64,000 bases of DNA from Arthrobacter sp. U41 (GTDB lineage: Bacteria > Actinomycetota > Actinomycetes > Actinomycetales > Micrococcaceae). The stretch spans positions 744,001-808,000 of the forward strand of contig NZ_CP015732.1 of the NCBI RefSeq assembly GCF_001750145.1. Reading direction: 5' to 3'. The notes beneath the pieces were generated by a model. It searched no databases. It had not been told where the DNA came from and saw only the letters and a program-made list of their open reading frames with translations. This document shows positions 35,654 through 44,597 of the stretch, in pieces. Each line of letters starts with the position of its first letter. Within the stretch, counting starts at the first letter, position 1. The translations under genes were made by a program, and so were the position numbers.

Positions 35654-36663
35654 CCACAGCAGCCCTCCACACGCCACCGACCACCGCCCTGCTGGAGGTG
35701 CGGGACCTCAAAAAGCACTTTCCGGTCAGAGTCAGGGGCAAAGAACAGACCCTGTATGCCGTCGACGGCGTCTCCTTCACCATCAATCGAGGAGAGACGC
35801 TCGGCGTGATCGGGGAGTCCGGCTGCGGCAAGTCCACGGTAGCCCGGCTCGTCGTCGGTCTGATGAAGCCGTCGGGCGGAGCCGTGGAGATCGACGGTGG
35901 GGACATCTGGGCCCGGGGCGCCGAGGGCCGGGAGCGGCGGCTCGGCTTGCAGATGGTATTTCAGGACCCTGCAAGTTCGATGGACCCAAGACGCACAGTG
36001 GGGCAGGCGATCGCCGAACCCCTGCGTGCGCGACAGGCCAGGACGACCAACGAGCGAATCGCCGAAGTGCTGTCACTGGTCGGCCTGAAGCCTGAGATGG
36101 CCGGACGCATGCCGCACCAACTCTCGGGCGGACAGCAGCAGCGGGCCGCCATCGCCCGATCGCTCATCGCCGACCCCTCTCTTGTCGTGCACGACGAATC
36201 CATTGCCTCACTCGACATTTCGATCCAGGCCCAGATCCTCAACCTCATCGTCGACCTGCAGGACCGGCTGGGGGTCTCGTACCTCTTCATCAGCCACGAC
36301 CTGGCGGCCGTACAGGCCATCAGTCACCGAATCGTCGTGATGTACCTCGGAGAGATCGTCGAGGCGGCTACGGCCGAGCAGTTCGTGGCGCGTCCCCTGC
36401 ACCCATACTCCGTCGCACTGAGGGCTTCGGCCCTCACCCCGGACCCCCGGATTGAGCGTCATCGAGAATCCGTGGTGCTCGAGGGTGACGTCCCCAGCCC
36501 ACTGAATCCCCCGAGCGGATGCCGCTTCCGCACGCGTTGCCCTCTCGCTCAAAAGATCTGCGAAGAGATCAAGCCTGCGCTCGCCCCCGCCGGCGACGGC
36601 CGCATGGTGGCCTGCCACTTCCCGGGCGAAGCGAAACTGACGATGCAGGAGCTGCCCCGATGA
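35650..36663 (+). CDS. peptide ABC importer ATPase (DppF/OppF type)
   Basis: A 337-residue ATPase, partner of the preceding one. Walker A GESGCGKS, signature LSGGQQQR, and a C-terminal cysteine cluster (GCRFRTRCPLAQKIC). In the Walker B region the usual DEP(T/V) reads VVHDESIASLD: the catalytic glutamate is kept but proline is replaced by serine. Overlaps both neighbours by ATGA. Confidence 0.92.
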   Translation: MTTAALHTPPTTALLEVRDLKKHFPVRVRGKEQTLYAVDGVSFTINRGETLGVIGESGCGKSTVARLVVGLMKPSGGAVEIDGGDIWARGAEGRERRLGLQMVFQDPASSMDPRRTVGQAIAEPLRARQARTTNERIAEVLSLVGLKPEMAGRMPHQLSGGQQQRAAIARSLIADPSLVVHDESIASLDISIQAQILNLIVDLQDRLGVSYLFISHDLAAVQAISHRIVVMYLGEIVEAATAEQFVARPLHPYSVALRASALTPDPRIERHRESVVLEGDVPSPLNPPSGCRFRTRCPLAQKICEEIKPALAPAGDGRMVACHFPGEAKLTMQELPR

Positions 36664-37607
36664 CCGCCGGCAGGATTACCACGCGCCTTCTCAGCTTGGC
36701 AACCGTCTTGTTTGTGGTCTCCGTGCTGATCTTTATGCTCGGCACCCTCATCCCTGGCGACCTGGCCAGTGTGCTCGTGGGGCAGGAGGGGGCCACGCAG
36801 GAGCAGTTCGAAGAAGTGCGCCAACGGCTCGGACTGGACCAGCCGCTTATCATGCAGTATTTTCACTGGCTCACGTCGGCGATGCAGGGAGACCTTGGCA
36901 CATCGCCCATCACCGGTCGAAACGTCTCAGCCGACCTCGCCCAGCAGATCCCGGTCTCTGCTGACCTCGCGATCCTCACGCTCGTATTCTCGACCCTCGT
37001 CGGTGTTCCCATCGGTATCATCGCCGCCGTCCACGCCAACAAGCGGGCGGACGTCGTCGCCCGCGGAGTTCTGCTGACAATCTTTTCGATTCCAGTCTTC
37101 GTGATCGGCATAGTTCTTCTTCTTGTGGTATCCGCGGTCGCGCCGGAGCTGTCTCAGGTGAGCTACATTCCCTTCACGGAGGATCCGGCAGGCAATCTTC
37201 GCTCCATGGCGCTTCCCGTGCTCGCGAACACCCTTCCGTTCGCCGCCATGACGATGCAGCTCACCCGGAGCGCCATGCTCGAGGTTCTCAGGAACCCGTT
37301 CATTGTCACCGCCAGAGCTGTCGGCGTGCGCAGCACCAGAATCCACTATCTCCACGCGCTACGGAACGCACTCCCGCCCCTCGTCACTTTCTTGGGCTTC
37401 CAGCTCGGTGTGATGCTCGGTGGGCTGATCGTCGTCGAGCAGCTGTTCGGGCTGCCCGGCCTCGGCCGGGGCTTACTCGAAGCGATCAACAACCGAGACT
37501 ACCCCGCCGTCACCGCGACGACCATGGTGTTCGCCATTGCGTTCGTGCTGATCAATGCAATTATCGACATCCTTTACCCGATCCTCGATCCCCGACAGAG
37601 GCGATGA
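36660..37607 (+). CDS. peptide ABC importer permease (DppB/OppB type)
   Basis: A 315-residue permease with an N-terminal helix, the periplasmic GLDQPLIMQYFHWL segment of this family, and five further helices. The ATPase-coupling loop TARAVGVRSTRIHYLHALRN is the EAA motif. The ATG overlaps the stop of the OppF-like gene. Confidence 0.92.
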   Translation: MTAGRITTRLLSLATVLFVVSVLIFMLGTLIPGDLASVLVGQEGATQEQFEEVRQRLGLDQPLIMQYFHWLTSAMQGDLGTSPITGRNVSADLAQQIPVSADLAILTLVFSTLVGVPIGIIAAVHANKRADVVARGVLLTIFSIPVFVIGIVLLLVVSAVAPELSQVSYIPFTEDPAGNLRSMALPVLANTLPFAAMTMQLTRSAMLEVLRNPFIVTARAVGVRSTRIHYLHALRNALPPLVTFLGFQLGVMLGGLIVVEQLFGLPGLGRGLLEAINNRDYPAVTATTMVFAIAFVLINAIIDILYPILDPRQRR

Positions 37608-38515
37608 TGAGTCAGACAATAACCCAAAGCGGCCCCCTGCCACGAGCTCGATCAGCCAAGAGCGGCGCGATGAGAAGTCTTGCGCGCAACCGGGCAGCCG
37701 TCGTGTCGTTTGCCGTCGTGCTGATCTTCACCCTGTTCGCCATCCTCTCGTCGGTGATCACCCCGTACGACCCCAACGTCGGAAACGTCGCCGACAGCCT
37801 GGTCTCGCCGTCGGGGGCCCATTGGCTCGGCACCGACGACCTCGGCCGTGACGTCTTCAGCCGGGTCATCGACGCATCGAAGATCGCTATGACGGTGTCG
37901 CTGCTATCGGTCGGCATCGCCCTGGTGATCGGGCTCGTCCTTGGTGTCATCGCCGGGTACACGGGCGGCGGTGTTGACGGCGTGATCAACCGCTCGCAAG
38001 ACGTCCTCTTTGCCTTTCCTGAGCTGCTCCTCGCGATCATCATCGTCGCCGTCATGGGTCCCAGTCTTTTGAATGCCTCATTCGCGATCTCGCTGCTGTA
38101 CATCCCCCGGTTTGTGCGCCTCAGCCGCTCAGCGACGCTACAGATCAAGACGAGCGAGTTCCTCGACGCGGCAAGACTGGCAGGCGTCCGGCCACTAAGG
38201 ATTCTGTGGACCCATGTCGTACCGAACGTCTTCCCGTCCGTCATAGTGCTCGCCGCGCTCAGTATGTCCACGGCCCAGCTGGCCTACGCTTCGCTTGCCT
38301 TCCTCGGCCTCGGCGTGAGTCCTCCTCAGGCGGACTGGGGAGGGATGTTGTCGTCCGGGCGCAACTTCATCACGGTGGCGCCATGGATGGTGCTCGGGCC
38401 AAGTGTCGCGGTGGTAGCCCTAGTGCTCGCGTTCAACGTTCTCGGCGACGCGATCCGTGACGTGCTCGACCCGCGCAGCGAGAGCACTCGCGGTGCCGGG
38501 GTGCCAACAGTCTGA
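37604..38515 (+). CDS. peptide ABC importer permease (DppC/OppC type)
   Basis: A 303-residue permease with the OppC N-terminal segment (RNRAAVVSFAVV), the GTDDLGRDVFSRV motif, and the EAA loop DAARLAGVRPLRILWTHVVP. Two adjacent ATG codons could serve as start. It completes a full SBP-ATPase-ATPase-permease-permease importer. Confidence 0.92.
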   Translation: MMSQTITQSGPLPRARSAKSGAMRSLARNRAAVVSFAVVLIFTLFAILSSVITPYDPNVGNVADSLVSPSGAHWLGTDDLGRDVFSRVIDASKIAMTVSLLSVGIALVIGLVLGVIAGYTGGGVDGVINRSQDVLFAFPELLLAIIIVAVMGPSLLNASFAISLLYIPRFVRLSRSATLQIKTSEFLDAARLAGVRPLRILWTHVVPNVFPSVIVLAALSMSTAQLAYASLAFLGLGVSPPQADWGGMLSSGRNFITVAPWMVLGPSVAVVALVLAFNVLGDAIRDVLDPRSESTRGAGVPTV

Positions 38516-39474
38516 TGGGAAAGAATTCGATGATAAGAGTTGTGGTCGACCCTGGATGCCCTGCGGGTGTTCCCGAGACCGTGGAGGCGATGCCGGGCCT
38601 GGACGTGGTCCTTGCGCCAGATCGAGATGCGGTCGCTGCAGAACTGGCAGCAGGTGCGGAGGTGCTCGTCACCTCGTACTGGAGAGACGACTTCCTGACG
38701 CAGAACCTGCGCTGGGTGGCGGGGAACGGCGCCGGCACCGAGCAGTATCCGCTGGAGCAGTTCAGGCGGAACGGTATCGAGCTCACGACGGCGCACGGCG
38801 TGCATGCCGCGTGCGTCGCTGAGCACGCGTTCGGGCTGCTTCTCGGCGTGACACGGGCAATCGGATTGGCCGGGCGGAACGCCGTGACGCACAGCTGGGC
38901 GCCCACGACGACGGACGAACTTGGCGGCAAGAAGATGGGGATCATCGGGCTCGGGCGCGTCGGCGAGGAGGTCGCCCGCAGAGCGATTGCGTGGGACATG
39001 GAGGTCGCCGGCCTCAAGCGGACGCCGGCGCGTTATGAAGGGTGCGTCTCGGTGGTCCGTGGGCCAGACGCTCTGCATGAGCTGTGCCGCTGGGCTGACG
39101 TCCTGATGATCACGGCCCCTGCAACGGACGAAACCCGCGGGCTGATCGGAACGGAAGAGCTCGCATTGCTGGGAGCGGGGTGGTTGGTGAATGTCGGTAG
39201 GGGGCCACTCGTCGACAGCGACGCCCTTCTCGTTGCACTACGTGACGGTGCGTTGCGCGGTGCGGGCATTGATGTGACCGATCCTGAGCCGCTGCCGCAG
39301 GATTCACCGCTCTGGGATCGCCCCGATCTCGTCATTACACCTCATATTGCGGGCGACGGCCCGAACTTCGCACCCAGATGGGCAAGGATTTTCGAGCGCA
39401 ACCTGCATGCCTACGCCGGTGGCGGCAACTGGCAGAATCGGTTCGAGCACGTGGGGCCGGGGGCGGACGCATGA
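38515..39474 (+). CDS. D-isomer-specific 2-hydroxyacid dehydrogenase
   Basis: A 319-residue NAD-dependent dehydrogenase. The Rossmann loop is GIIGLGRVGEE, the substrate arginine lies in NVGRGPLVD, and the catalytic histidine in TPHIAGDGPN; the acidic partner is in DPEPLPQDSPLW. It would interconvert a 2-keto acid and a D-2-hydroxy acid. TGATG junction with the permease gene; a second ATG five codons on is possible. Its immediate neighbour encodes a paralogue with which it overlaps. Confidence 0.88.
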   Translation: MGKNSMIRVVVDPGCPAGVPETVEAMPGLDVVLAPDRDAVAAELAAGAEVLVTSYWRDDFLTQNLRWVAGNGAGTEQYPLEQFRRNGIELTTAHGVHAACVAEHAFGLLLGVTRAIGLAGRNAVTHSWAPTTTDELGGKKMGIIGLGRVGEEVARRAIAWDMEVAGLKRTPARYEGCVSVVRGPDALHELCRWADVLMITAPATDETRGLIGTEELALLGAGWLVNVGRGPLVDSDALLVALRDGALRGAGIDVTDPEPLPQDSPLWDRPDLVITPHIAGDGPNFAPRWARIFERNLHAYAGGGNWQNRFEHVGPGADA

Positions 39475-40436
39475 CCACGCGGTTGGTGATGCTCCCCCCG
39501 CAGTCTGACTTGACACGCTCGTGGGCAGTCGAGCTCGCGGCCATCGACGGGCTGGAGGTGGTGATCGCTGAAGACGAGGGCGAGGCGACGGAACTGCTCC
39601 GCGGCGCCGAGGCCGCATACGGCACGCTCAACAGCAGGATGCTTGCAGTCGCCGGCAGGCTCAGGTGGCTCCAGGCCCCGATGGCTGCTCCGCCCCCCGG
39701 CTACTTCTTCGACGAACTCACCGTGCATCCCGTGACTGTGACCAACTTCAGGGGCATCTACAACGACCACGTTGCGACCCACGCCGTCGCACTCGTGCTG
39801 TCACTCGCCCGGAACATCCCCGTCTATGTCCGGCAGCAGGCTAACGGTGACTGGGACCGGCATCTGGCCGACTCCAGTGTCATGCACCTGCAGAATGCGA
39901 CAGCACTTGTGGTCGGGGTCGGCGCGATCGGTGCAGAGATCTCTCGGATGCTCGCCGCATTCGGTGTCACCGTGCACGGGGTCGATCCGCAGCTGGCGGC
40001 CCCTCCCGACGGGGTGGTCGCCATGCACACCCCCGGGGAGCTCGATTCGCTGCTTCCGGGCGCCGACATTGTGCTCCTGACCCTGCCGCACACCCCGGAG
40101 AGCGAGGGACTCATCAACGCCCGCCGGATCTCCCTGATGCAACCCCACACGATGCTCGTCAATGTCGGCAGGGGTCCGACAGTCAGTCTCGAGGCCGTGA
40201 ACGATGCCCTCGACCGCGGCGCCCTCGGCTCGGCCGCCCTCGATGTCTTTGAGGTCGAACCGCTCCCGCCCCAGCATCCGCTTTGGCGTCAACCCCGCGC
40301 GCTGCTGACACCCCATGTCGCCGTGGTCGGGCCCTACATCGACGATCGACGCCTGGGGGTGCTGAAGCGCAATGCAGAGGCATTCGTCCGGGGCGCGCCG
40401 CTCGAGAACATCGTGAACAAGACCCTCTGGTACTGA
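39471..40436 (+). CDS. second D-isomer-specific 2-hydroxyacid dehydrogenase
   Basis: A 321-residue paralogue with the Rossmann loop as GVGAIGAE, NVGRGPTVSLE for the arginine, and LTPHVAVVGPY for the histidine. The two proteins are clearly diverged, suggesting either different substrates or a heteromeric enzyme. ATGA overlap with the preceding gene. Confidence 0.88.
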   Translation: MTTRLVMLPPQSDLTRSWAVELAAIDGLEVVIAEDEGEATELLRGAEAAYGTLNSRMLAVAGRLRWLQAPMAAPPPGYFFDELTVHPVTVTNFRGIYNDHVATHAVALVLSLARNIPVYVRQQANGDWDRHLADSSVMHLQNATALVVGVGAIGAEISRMLAAFGVTVHGVDPQLAAPPDGVVAMHTPGELDSLLPGADIVLLTLPHTPESEGLINARRISLMQPHTMLVNVGRGPTVSLEAVNDALDRGALGSAALDVFEVEPLPPQHPLWRQPRALLTPHVAVVGPYIDDRRLGVLKRNAEAFVRGAPLENIVNKTLWY

Positions 40437-40452
40437 CGGAATAGGTGGAAAA

Positions 40453-41319
40453 ATGACAATGCATCTCGCAACGATCATCCGGAATGACGAAGCCAAAGCG
40501 GCCCTCGTGGACCCTCGGAGGGGGGTGGCTACGGTTGAAGACCTCGTCCCCGGGTTCAGCGGCGATGCCATGCTGCTTCTCGACGACAGACTCTTCACGG
40601 CGGCGTGTGCCGCTGCGGAGGACGCGCCCGAGGAGGTGTTCTCAGCGTGGGAGGACGTCGTCTTCACCGCACCGTACCGCTCGCCGCGCAAAATCTGGGG
40701 AATCGGCCTGAACTATCGGGCCCATGCCGGGGACCTGTCGGAAAACGTGCCGACGGAGCCGGCGTCATTTATCAAAGGCGACCACACGATCATCGGGCAG
40801 GACGGGCAGATAGTGCTTCCCGAGCAGAGCGGGCGGGTGACCGCAGAAGCCGAACTCGGCCTCGTGATCGGAAGCTACTGCCGCAATGTCTCAGAGGAAG
40901 AGGCGCTCGAATATGTTTGGGGAGTTGTTCCGATCCTTGACCAGACCGCAGAAGACATCCTTCAGCGCAACCCTCGCTTCTTGACACGCTCGAAGAATTT
41001 TCCGTCGTTCTTCTCGTTCGGCCCCGAAATCATTCCGCTCCATGAGGTGCTCGATGACCAGGGCAGCCTCGATAACGTTGTCGTGAAGACGGTGCGCAAC
41101 GGCGAGGTCTGGCGAGAGAACACAATCTCGCAGATGACGTTCTCTCCCGCTTTCCTGGTGAGCTTCCACAGCAAGATCATGCCGTTGTACCCTGGAGACA
41201 TCATCTCTCCAGGAACCCCAGGGGCAGCTGTCATCCGTGCAGGGGACGTGGTCGAAAGCAGCATTCCCGGGGTCGGAACACTCCGGAACACGGTCGTCGC
41301 GCCGAACACGGTCGCTTGA
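40453..41319 (+). CDS. fumarylacetoacetate hydrolase family protein
   Basis: A 288-residue FAH-family enzyme with an N-terminal cap and a catalytic C-terminal domain: IWGIGLNYRAHA, the Lys of FIKGDHTI, and metal glutamates in TAEAELGLVIG. The tail ISPGTPGAAVIRAGDVVE is standard. Members hydrolyse C-C bonds of diketo acids or decarboxylate or hydrate 2-keto acids. Preceded by AGGTGG. Its place after two 2-hydroxyacid dehydrogenases suggests processing of a keto acid intermediate. Confidence 0.88.
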   Translation: MTMHLATIIRNDEAKAALVDPRRGVATVEDLVPGFSGDAMLLLDDRLFTAACAAAEDAPEEVFSAWEDVVFTAPYRSPRKIWGIGLNYRAHAGDLSENVPTEPASFIKGDHTIIGQDGQIVLPEQSGRVTAEAELGLVIGSYCRNVSEEEALEYVWGVVPILDQTAEDILQRNPRFLTRSKNFPSFFSFGPEIIPLHEVLDDQGSLDNVVVKTVRNGEVWRENTISQMTFSPAFLVSFHSKIMPLYPGDIISPGTPGAAVIRAGDVVESSIPGVGTLRNTVVAPNTVA

Positions 41320-41321
41320 TC

Positions 41322-42596
41322 ATGGAACTCTCGGCCCTCGGGCAGACGACGCTCAACTGGAGATACAAAGGAGTTCCGCTCGGCGAGACGATAACGTTGT
41401 CCGAGATCGGAACCCGCGGCTGGAACGTGGCCGCCGGCGATCTCTCGCTCCCTGTCACCACTCTTCGTGTCGAAGCGGTCCGTCACAACGTCGCAGCGAT
41501 GGCTGCCTATTGCGAACGAAACGGTGTTTCGCTCGCTCCCCACGGCAAGACAACGATGAGCCCGCAGCTGTTTGGTTGGCAGCTTGAAGCCGGTGCGTGG
41601 GCGATGACAGCCGCCACGCCCGGACAGGTTCAGATCATGCGTCATTTCGGGGTTCCCCGCGTCATCCTGGCAAACGAACTCGTCGAAGCGGACGCCCTGC
41701 GCTGGGTCGGCAAGGAGCTTGAGGACGACGACGGTTTCGAGCTCATCTGCCTCGTCGACTCGATCGAGACGGTTGCGTTGATGGATGCGGCGCTCGACGG
41801 TGTGCTCACGACGCGGCGTCTGCCGGTATTGCTCGAGGTCGGCGTCGCAGGGGGACGGACAGGCATACGCGACCTTGAGGATGCCCGTCGCTTGGCTAAA
41901 TCGGTCGCCGCATCGCGAACGCTCGATCTGGTCGGTGTCGAAACCTACGAGGGGCTGGCAGGCCGGTCCGCGTCCGTCGAAGATATCGCCGCCGTCGATG
42001 ACCTGCTCAGCGCTGTGCGCGAGCTCGTGATCTCCCTGTCCACTTCGGGGCTTTTCGCGCGAAACGAGGTGATCGTGAGCGCAGGGGGCAGCGTATATTT
42101 CGATCGTGTGGTCGAGAGCTTCAGGAACTGGCCGTTCGGAGAGGTTCCCCACATCGTCCTGAGAAGCGGATGCTACATCTCGCACGACGCGGGACGATAT
42201 CACCGACTGTCACCGCTTGACGGCAGACGCGAATCCGACGAGACGCTGAGCCTGTGGAATGCCCTGGAGTCGTGGGCCGTCGTGCTCTCGGTCCCTGAGC
42301 CCGGACTCGTTATTCTCGGCACGGGAAAGCGGGACGTTCCATACGACGTCGACCTGCCGACGCCCATGCGCGTTCACCGCAAGAACGGCTCTGTCTCGGA
42401 ACTTGAGAACTGCCACATTACCGGGCTGATGGACCAGCACGCCTTCATGTCGGTCGAGGCCTCGCTGTCGATCGCTCCCGGAGACATCGTCGCACTGGGG
42501 CTCTCGCACCCGTGCGGCGCATTCGACAAAATGCCCTTCATCCCGCTAGTCGACGACGCCTGGAACGTCGTCGACGGCGTCCTCACGTTCTTCTGA
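41322..42596 (+). CDS. D-serine dehydratase-like PLP enzyme (amino acid deaminase)
   Basis: A 424-residue fold-type III PLP enzyme: an alanine-racemase-like N-terminal barrel and a D-serine-dehydratase-like C-terminal domain. K76 in LAPHGKTTMSP binds PLP, and H396-P-C398 (GLSHPCGAFDK) matches the zinc-binding HxC pair of eukaryotic-type D-serine dehydratase and D-threonine aldolase relatives. It should eliminate water or ammonia from, or cleave, a D-3-hydroxyamino acid. The adjacent RidA gene fits an enamine/imine product. Starts three bases after the FAH stop. Confidence 0.85.
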   Translation: MELSALGQTTLNWRYKGVPLGETITLSEIGTRGWNVAAGDLSLPVTTLRVEAVRHNVAAMAAYCERNGVSLAPHGKTTMSPQLFGWQLEAGAWAMTAATPGQVQIMRHFGVPRVILANELVEADALRWVGKELEDDDGFELICLVDSIETVALMDAALDGVLTTRRLPVLLEVGVAGGRTGIRDLEDARRLAKSVAASRTLDLVGVETYEGLAGRSASVEDIAAVDDLLSAVRELVISLSTSGLFARNEVIVSAGGSVYFDRVVESFRNWPFGEVPHIVLRSGCYISHDAGRYHRLSPLDGRRESDETLSLWNALESWAVVLSVPEPGLVILGTGKRDVPYDVDLPTPMRVHRKNGSVSELENCHITGLMDQHAFMSVEASLSIAPGDIVALGLSHPCGAFDKMPFIPLVDDAWNVVDGVLTFF

Positions 42597-42610
42597 CCAG
42601 GAGGTCACCC

Positions 42611-42991
42611 ATGACTCGAATCTCGATCCCCGTCACCGACGGCCCGGCGCCAGGCGGCCCGTACTCCGCCAGTGTGCGTATCGGCAACGTCGTCGCCGTC
42701 GCCGGGCAGTGCGGCTACCTTCCCGATCGTTCACTCGTCGACGGAGTCACCGCGCAGACCAGGGTGACGATGCAGAACGTCGACTCTGCCCTTGCCGCCG
42801 CCGGCGCGAGCCTCGACGACGTCATCAGTACCAGCGTCTACCTGACCGACGTTGACGACTTCGCCGCGTTCAACGAGGTATATGCCCCCTTCTTCGCGGA
42901 GCCGTACCCGGCCCGGACCACGATCTACTGCGGGCTTCGCCCCGGCGTCCTGGTCGAAGTGAGCGTCATGGCGGTCCTCCCGGATGCGTGA
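42611..42991 (+). CDS. RidA family enamine/imine deaminase
   Basis: A 126-residue YjgF/RidA protein. R102 (YPARTTIYCGL) and E116 (LVEVSVMAV) match the active-site pair of archetypal RidA proteins. The family hydrolyses the reactive 2-aminoacrylate-type products of PLP dehydratases, exactly what the preceding gene could generate. Strong AGGAGG ribosome site; the end overlaps the deacylase start by eight bases. Confidence 0.9.
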   Translation: MTRISIPVTDGPAPGGPYSASVRIGNVVAVAGQCGYLPDRSLVDGVTAQTRVTMQNVDSALAAAGASLDDVISTSVYLTDVDDFAAFNEVYAPFFAEPYPARTTIYCGLRPGVLVEVSVMAVLPDA

Positions 42992-44597
42992 CATCGTCTT
43001 TCGCGGGGCGAGCGTCGTTGACGGCACGGGCGCTGCCGCTTTCACGGCCGATGTCTCTGTGGCCGACGGGAGGATCGATACCGTCGGTTCGGTTGCCCGC
43101 GGCTCGGCTGTTTCCGTCGACGCGCGCGGGATGGTATTGAGCCCCGGTTTCATCGATCTCCACACACACTCGGACTTCGCGCTGCCGATTTACCCCCGGG
43201 CATCTTCGATGACGCGTCAGGGCGTGACGACCCAGCTCACAGGCAACTGCGGCTTTTCGCCGTTCCCCGTCGTCGACGCACGGGCAGACATGCTGCGGGA
43301 GTACAGCGGGTTTCTCGATGCAGGGTTGCCGTGGGGCAGTTGGAGCAGCGCGTCGGAATACCTGAAGCTGTTGGACGCGCTGCCTCTCGCTGGGAACGTC
43401 GCCTGTCTGGTCGGGCACGGCACGGTGCGGATGGCTGTGATGGGCTTCGACACCGGGGTCCCGGACCCCTCCCAGCTCGAGGCGATGCGGGCCTTCGTCG
43501 AGGAGGGGATGCAGGCAGGGACCTTCGGTGTTTCGACGGGCCTCACCTACGCTCCCGCCAGCGCAGCGGCCATAGAGGAACTGGTCGCCGTCGCCGCGGC
43601 AGTGGCACCCTACGGCGGTTTCTACGCCACCCATATCAGGAGTGAGGCCACGACGCTCCTCGAGGCGGTGGCAGAGGCACTGGAAGTCGGGCGGCGAGGG
43701 CACGTTCCCGTGCAGCTAAGCCACCACAAAATCATGGGGCGCGACAACTGGCCAAAGCTCGCTGCATCCCTGGCGCTCATCGAATCAGCACGCGCAGATG
43801 GCCTCGACGTAATGCTCGACCAGTACCCATACACCGCCGGAAGCACGACCCTCGCAGTCATCCTCCCCCGCTGGGCGCTCGTCGGCGGCGTCGCGGCCAT
43901 GCGGCAACGCCTCGCGAGCCCTGAAAACCGTGCGGAGATCCGTGCCGTGATCGCCGACCAACGACCGGAAGACCTCGTCGCGGGGCTGCGCGTGTTCGAA
44001 CCAGACTTCGTCGTCATCGCAGAGGTCCCGGAGGGGCCGCTCGCCGAGTACATCGGCCTGACGGTCACGGATGTGGCGAGACGACGGAATCAGGAACCGG
44101 TGGACACGGTTCTCGACCTTCTGGCCGCAGCGGGTGGCGACATCCTCACTGTGGTGCACGGCCAATCAGAGGAAAACCTCAGGACGATCATGGCGAACGA
44201 GTTCACCGCGATTGCGAGCGACGGATGGACGCTCAGCCCGGAGGCCGGGGGGCGCCCACACCCCCGCAACTACGGCACATACGCGAGGGTCCTCGGCCGG
44301 TATGTTCGGGAGGAGCAGGTTTTGGGCCTCGAAGACGCCGTGCGGAAGATGACTTCGCTTCCCGCGTCTCGCATGGGCCTCAGCGACCGCGGGGTGATCA
44401 GAGAGGGGGCAGCAGCGGATCTTGTGCTGTTCGACCCGTCAACCGTCGCCGACCGGGCCGACTTCGACCGGCCGCACCAGTTCTCGGCGGGCGTGCGCAC
44501 CGTTGTTGTCAACGGAAGAATCGTCATCGACGACGGCGAAGACACAGGAGCGGTCTCAGGAACGGTACTCCGCAAGAACGACAGGGGCAGAGCATGA
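42984..44597 (+). CDS. N-acyl-D-amino-acid deacylase (D-aminoacylase)
   Basis: A 537-residue amidohydrolase-superfamily enzyme of the D-aminoacylase family. Key residues seen are H60 and H62 (DLHTHSD), C89 in TGNCGFSPF, H in ATHIRSE near 216, H in QLSHHK near 247, and the catalytic Asp of IASDGW near 413. It would free a D-amino acid from its N-acyl derivative in the cytoplasm. Its position right after a D-specific PLP lyase and RidA gives the cluster its D-amino-acid theme. Overlaps the following gene by ATGA. Confidence 0.9.
   Translation: MRDIVFRGASVVDGTGAAAFTADVSVADGRIDTVGSVARGSAVSVDARGMVLSPGFIDLHTHSDFALPIYPRASSMTRQGVTTQLTGNCGFSPFPVVDARADMLREYSGFLDAGLPWGSWSSASEYLKLLDALPLAGNVACLVGHGTVRMAVMGFDTGVPDPSQLEAMRAFVEEGMQAGTFGVSTGLTYAPASAAAIEELVAVAAAVAPYGGFYATHIRSEATTLLEAVAEALEVGRRGHVPVQLSHHKIMGRDNWPKLAASLALIESARADGLDVMLDQYPYTAGSTTLAVILPRWALVGGVAAMRQRLASPENRAEIRAVIADQRPEDLVAGLRVFEPDFVVIAEVPEGPLAEYIGLTVTDVARRRNQEPVDTVLDLLAAAGGDILTVVHGQSEENLRTIMANEFTAIASDGWTLSPEAGGRPHPRNYGTYARVLGRYVREEQVLGLEDAVRKMTSLPASRMGLSDRGVIREGAAADLVLFDPSTVADRADFDRPHQFSAGVRTVVVNGRIVIDDGEDTGAVSGTVLRKNDRGRA

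Noticed and set aside
38515-40436. The two adjacent 2-hydroxyacid dehydrogenase genes as a recent tandem duplication
   Set aside because: Their sequences are diverged in the Rossmann loop and around the histidine, so they are old paralogues.
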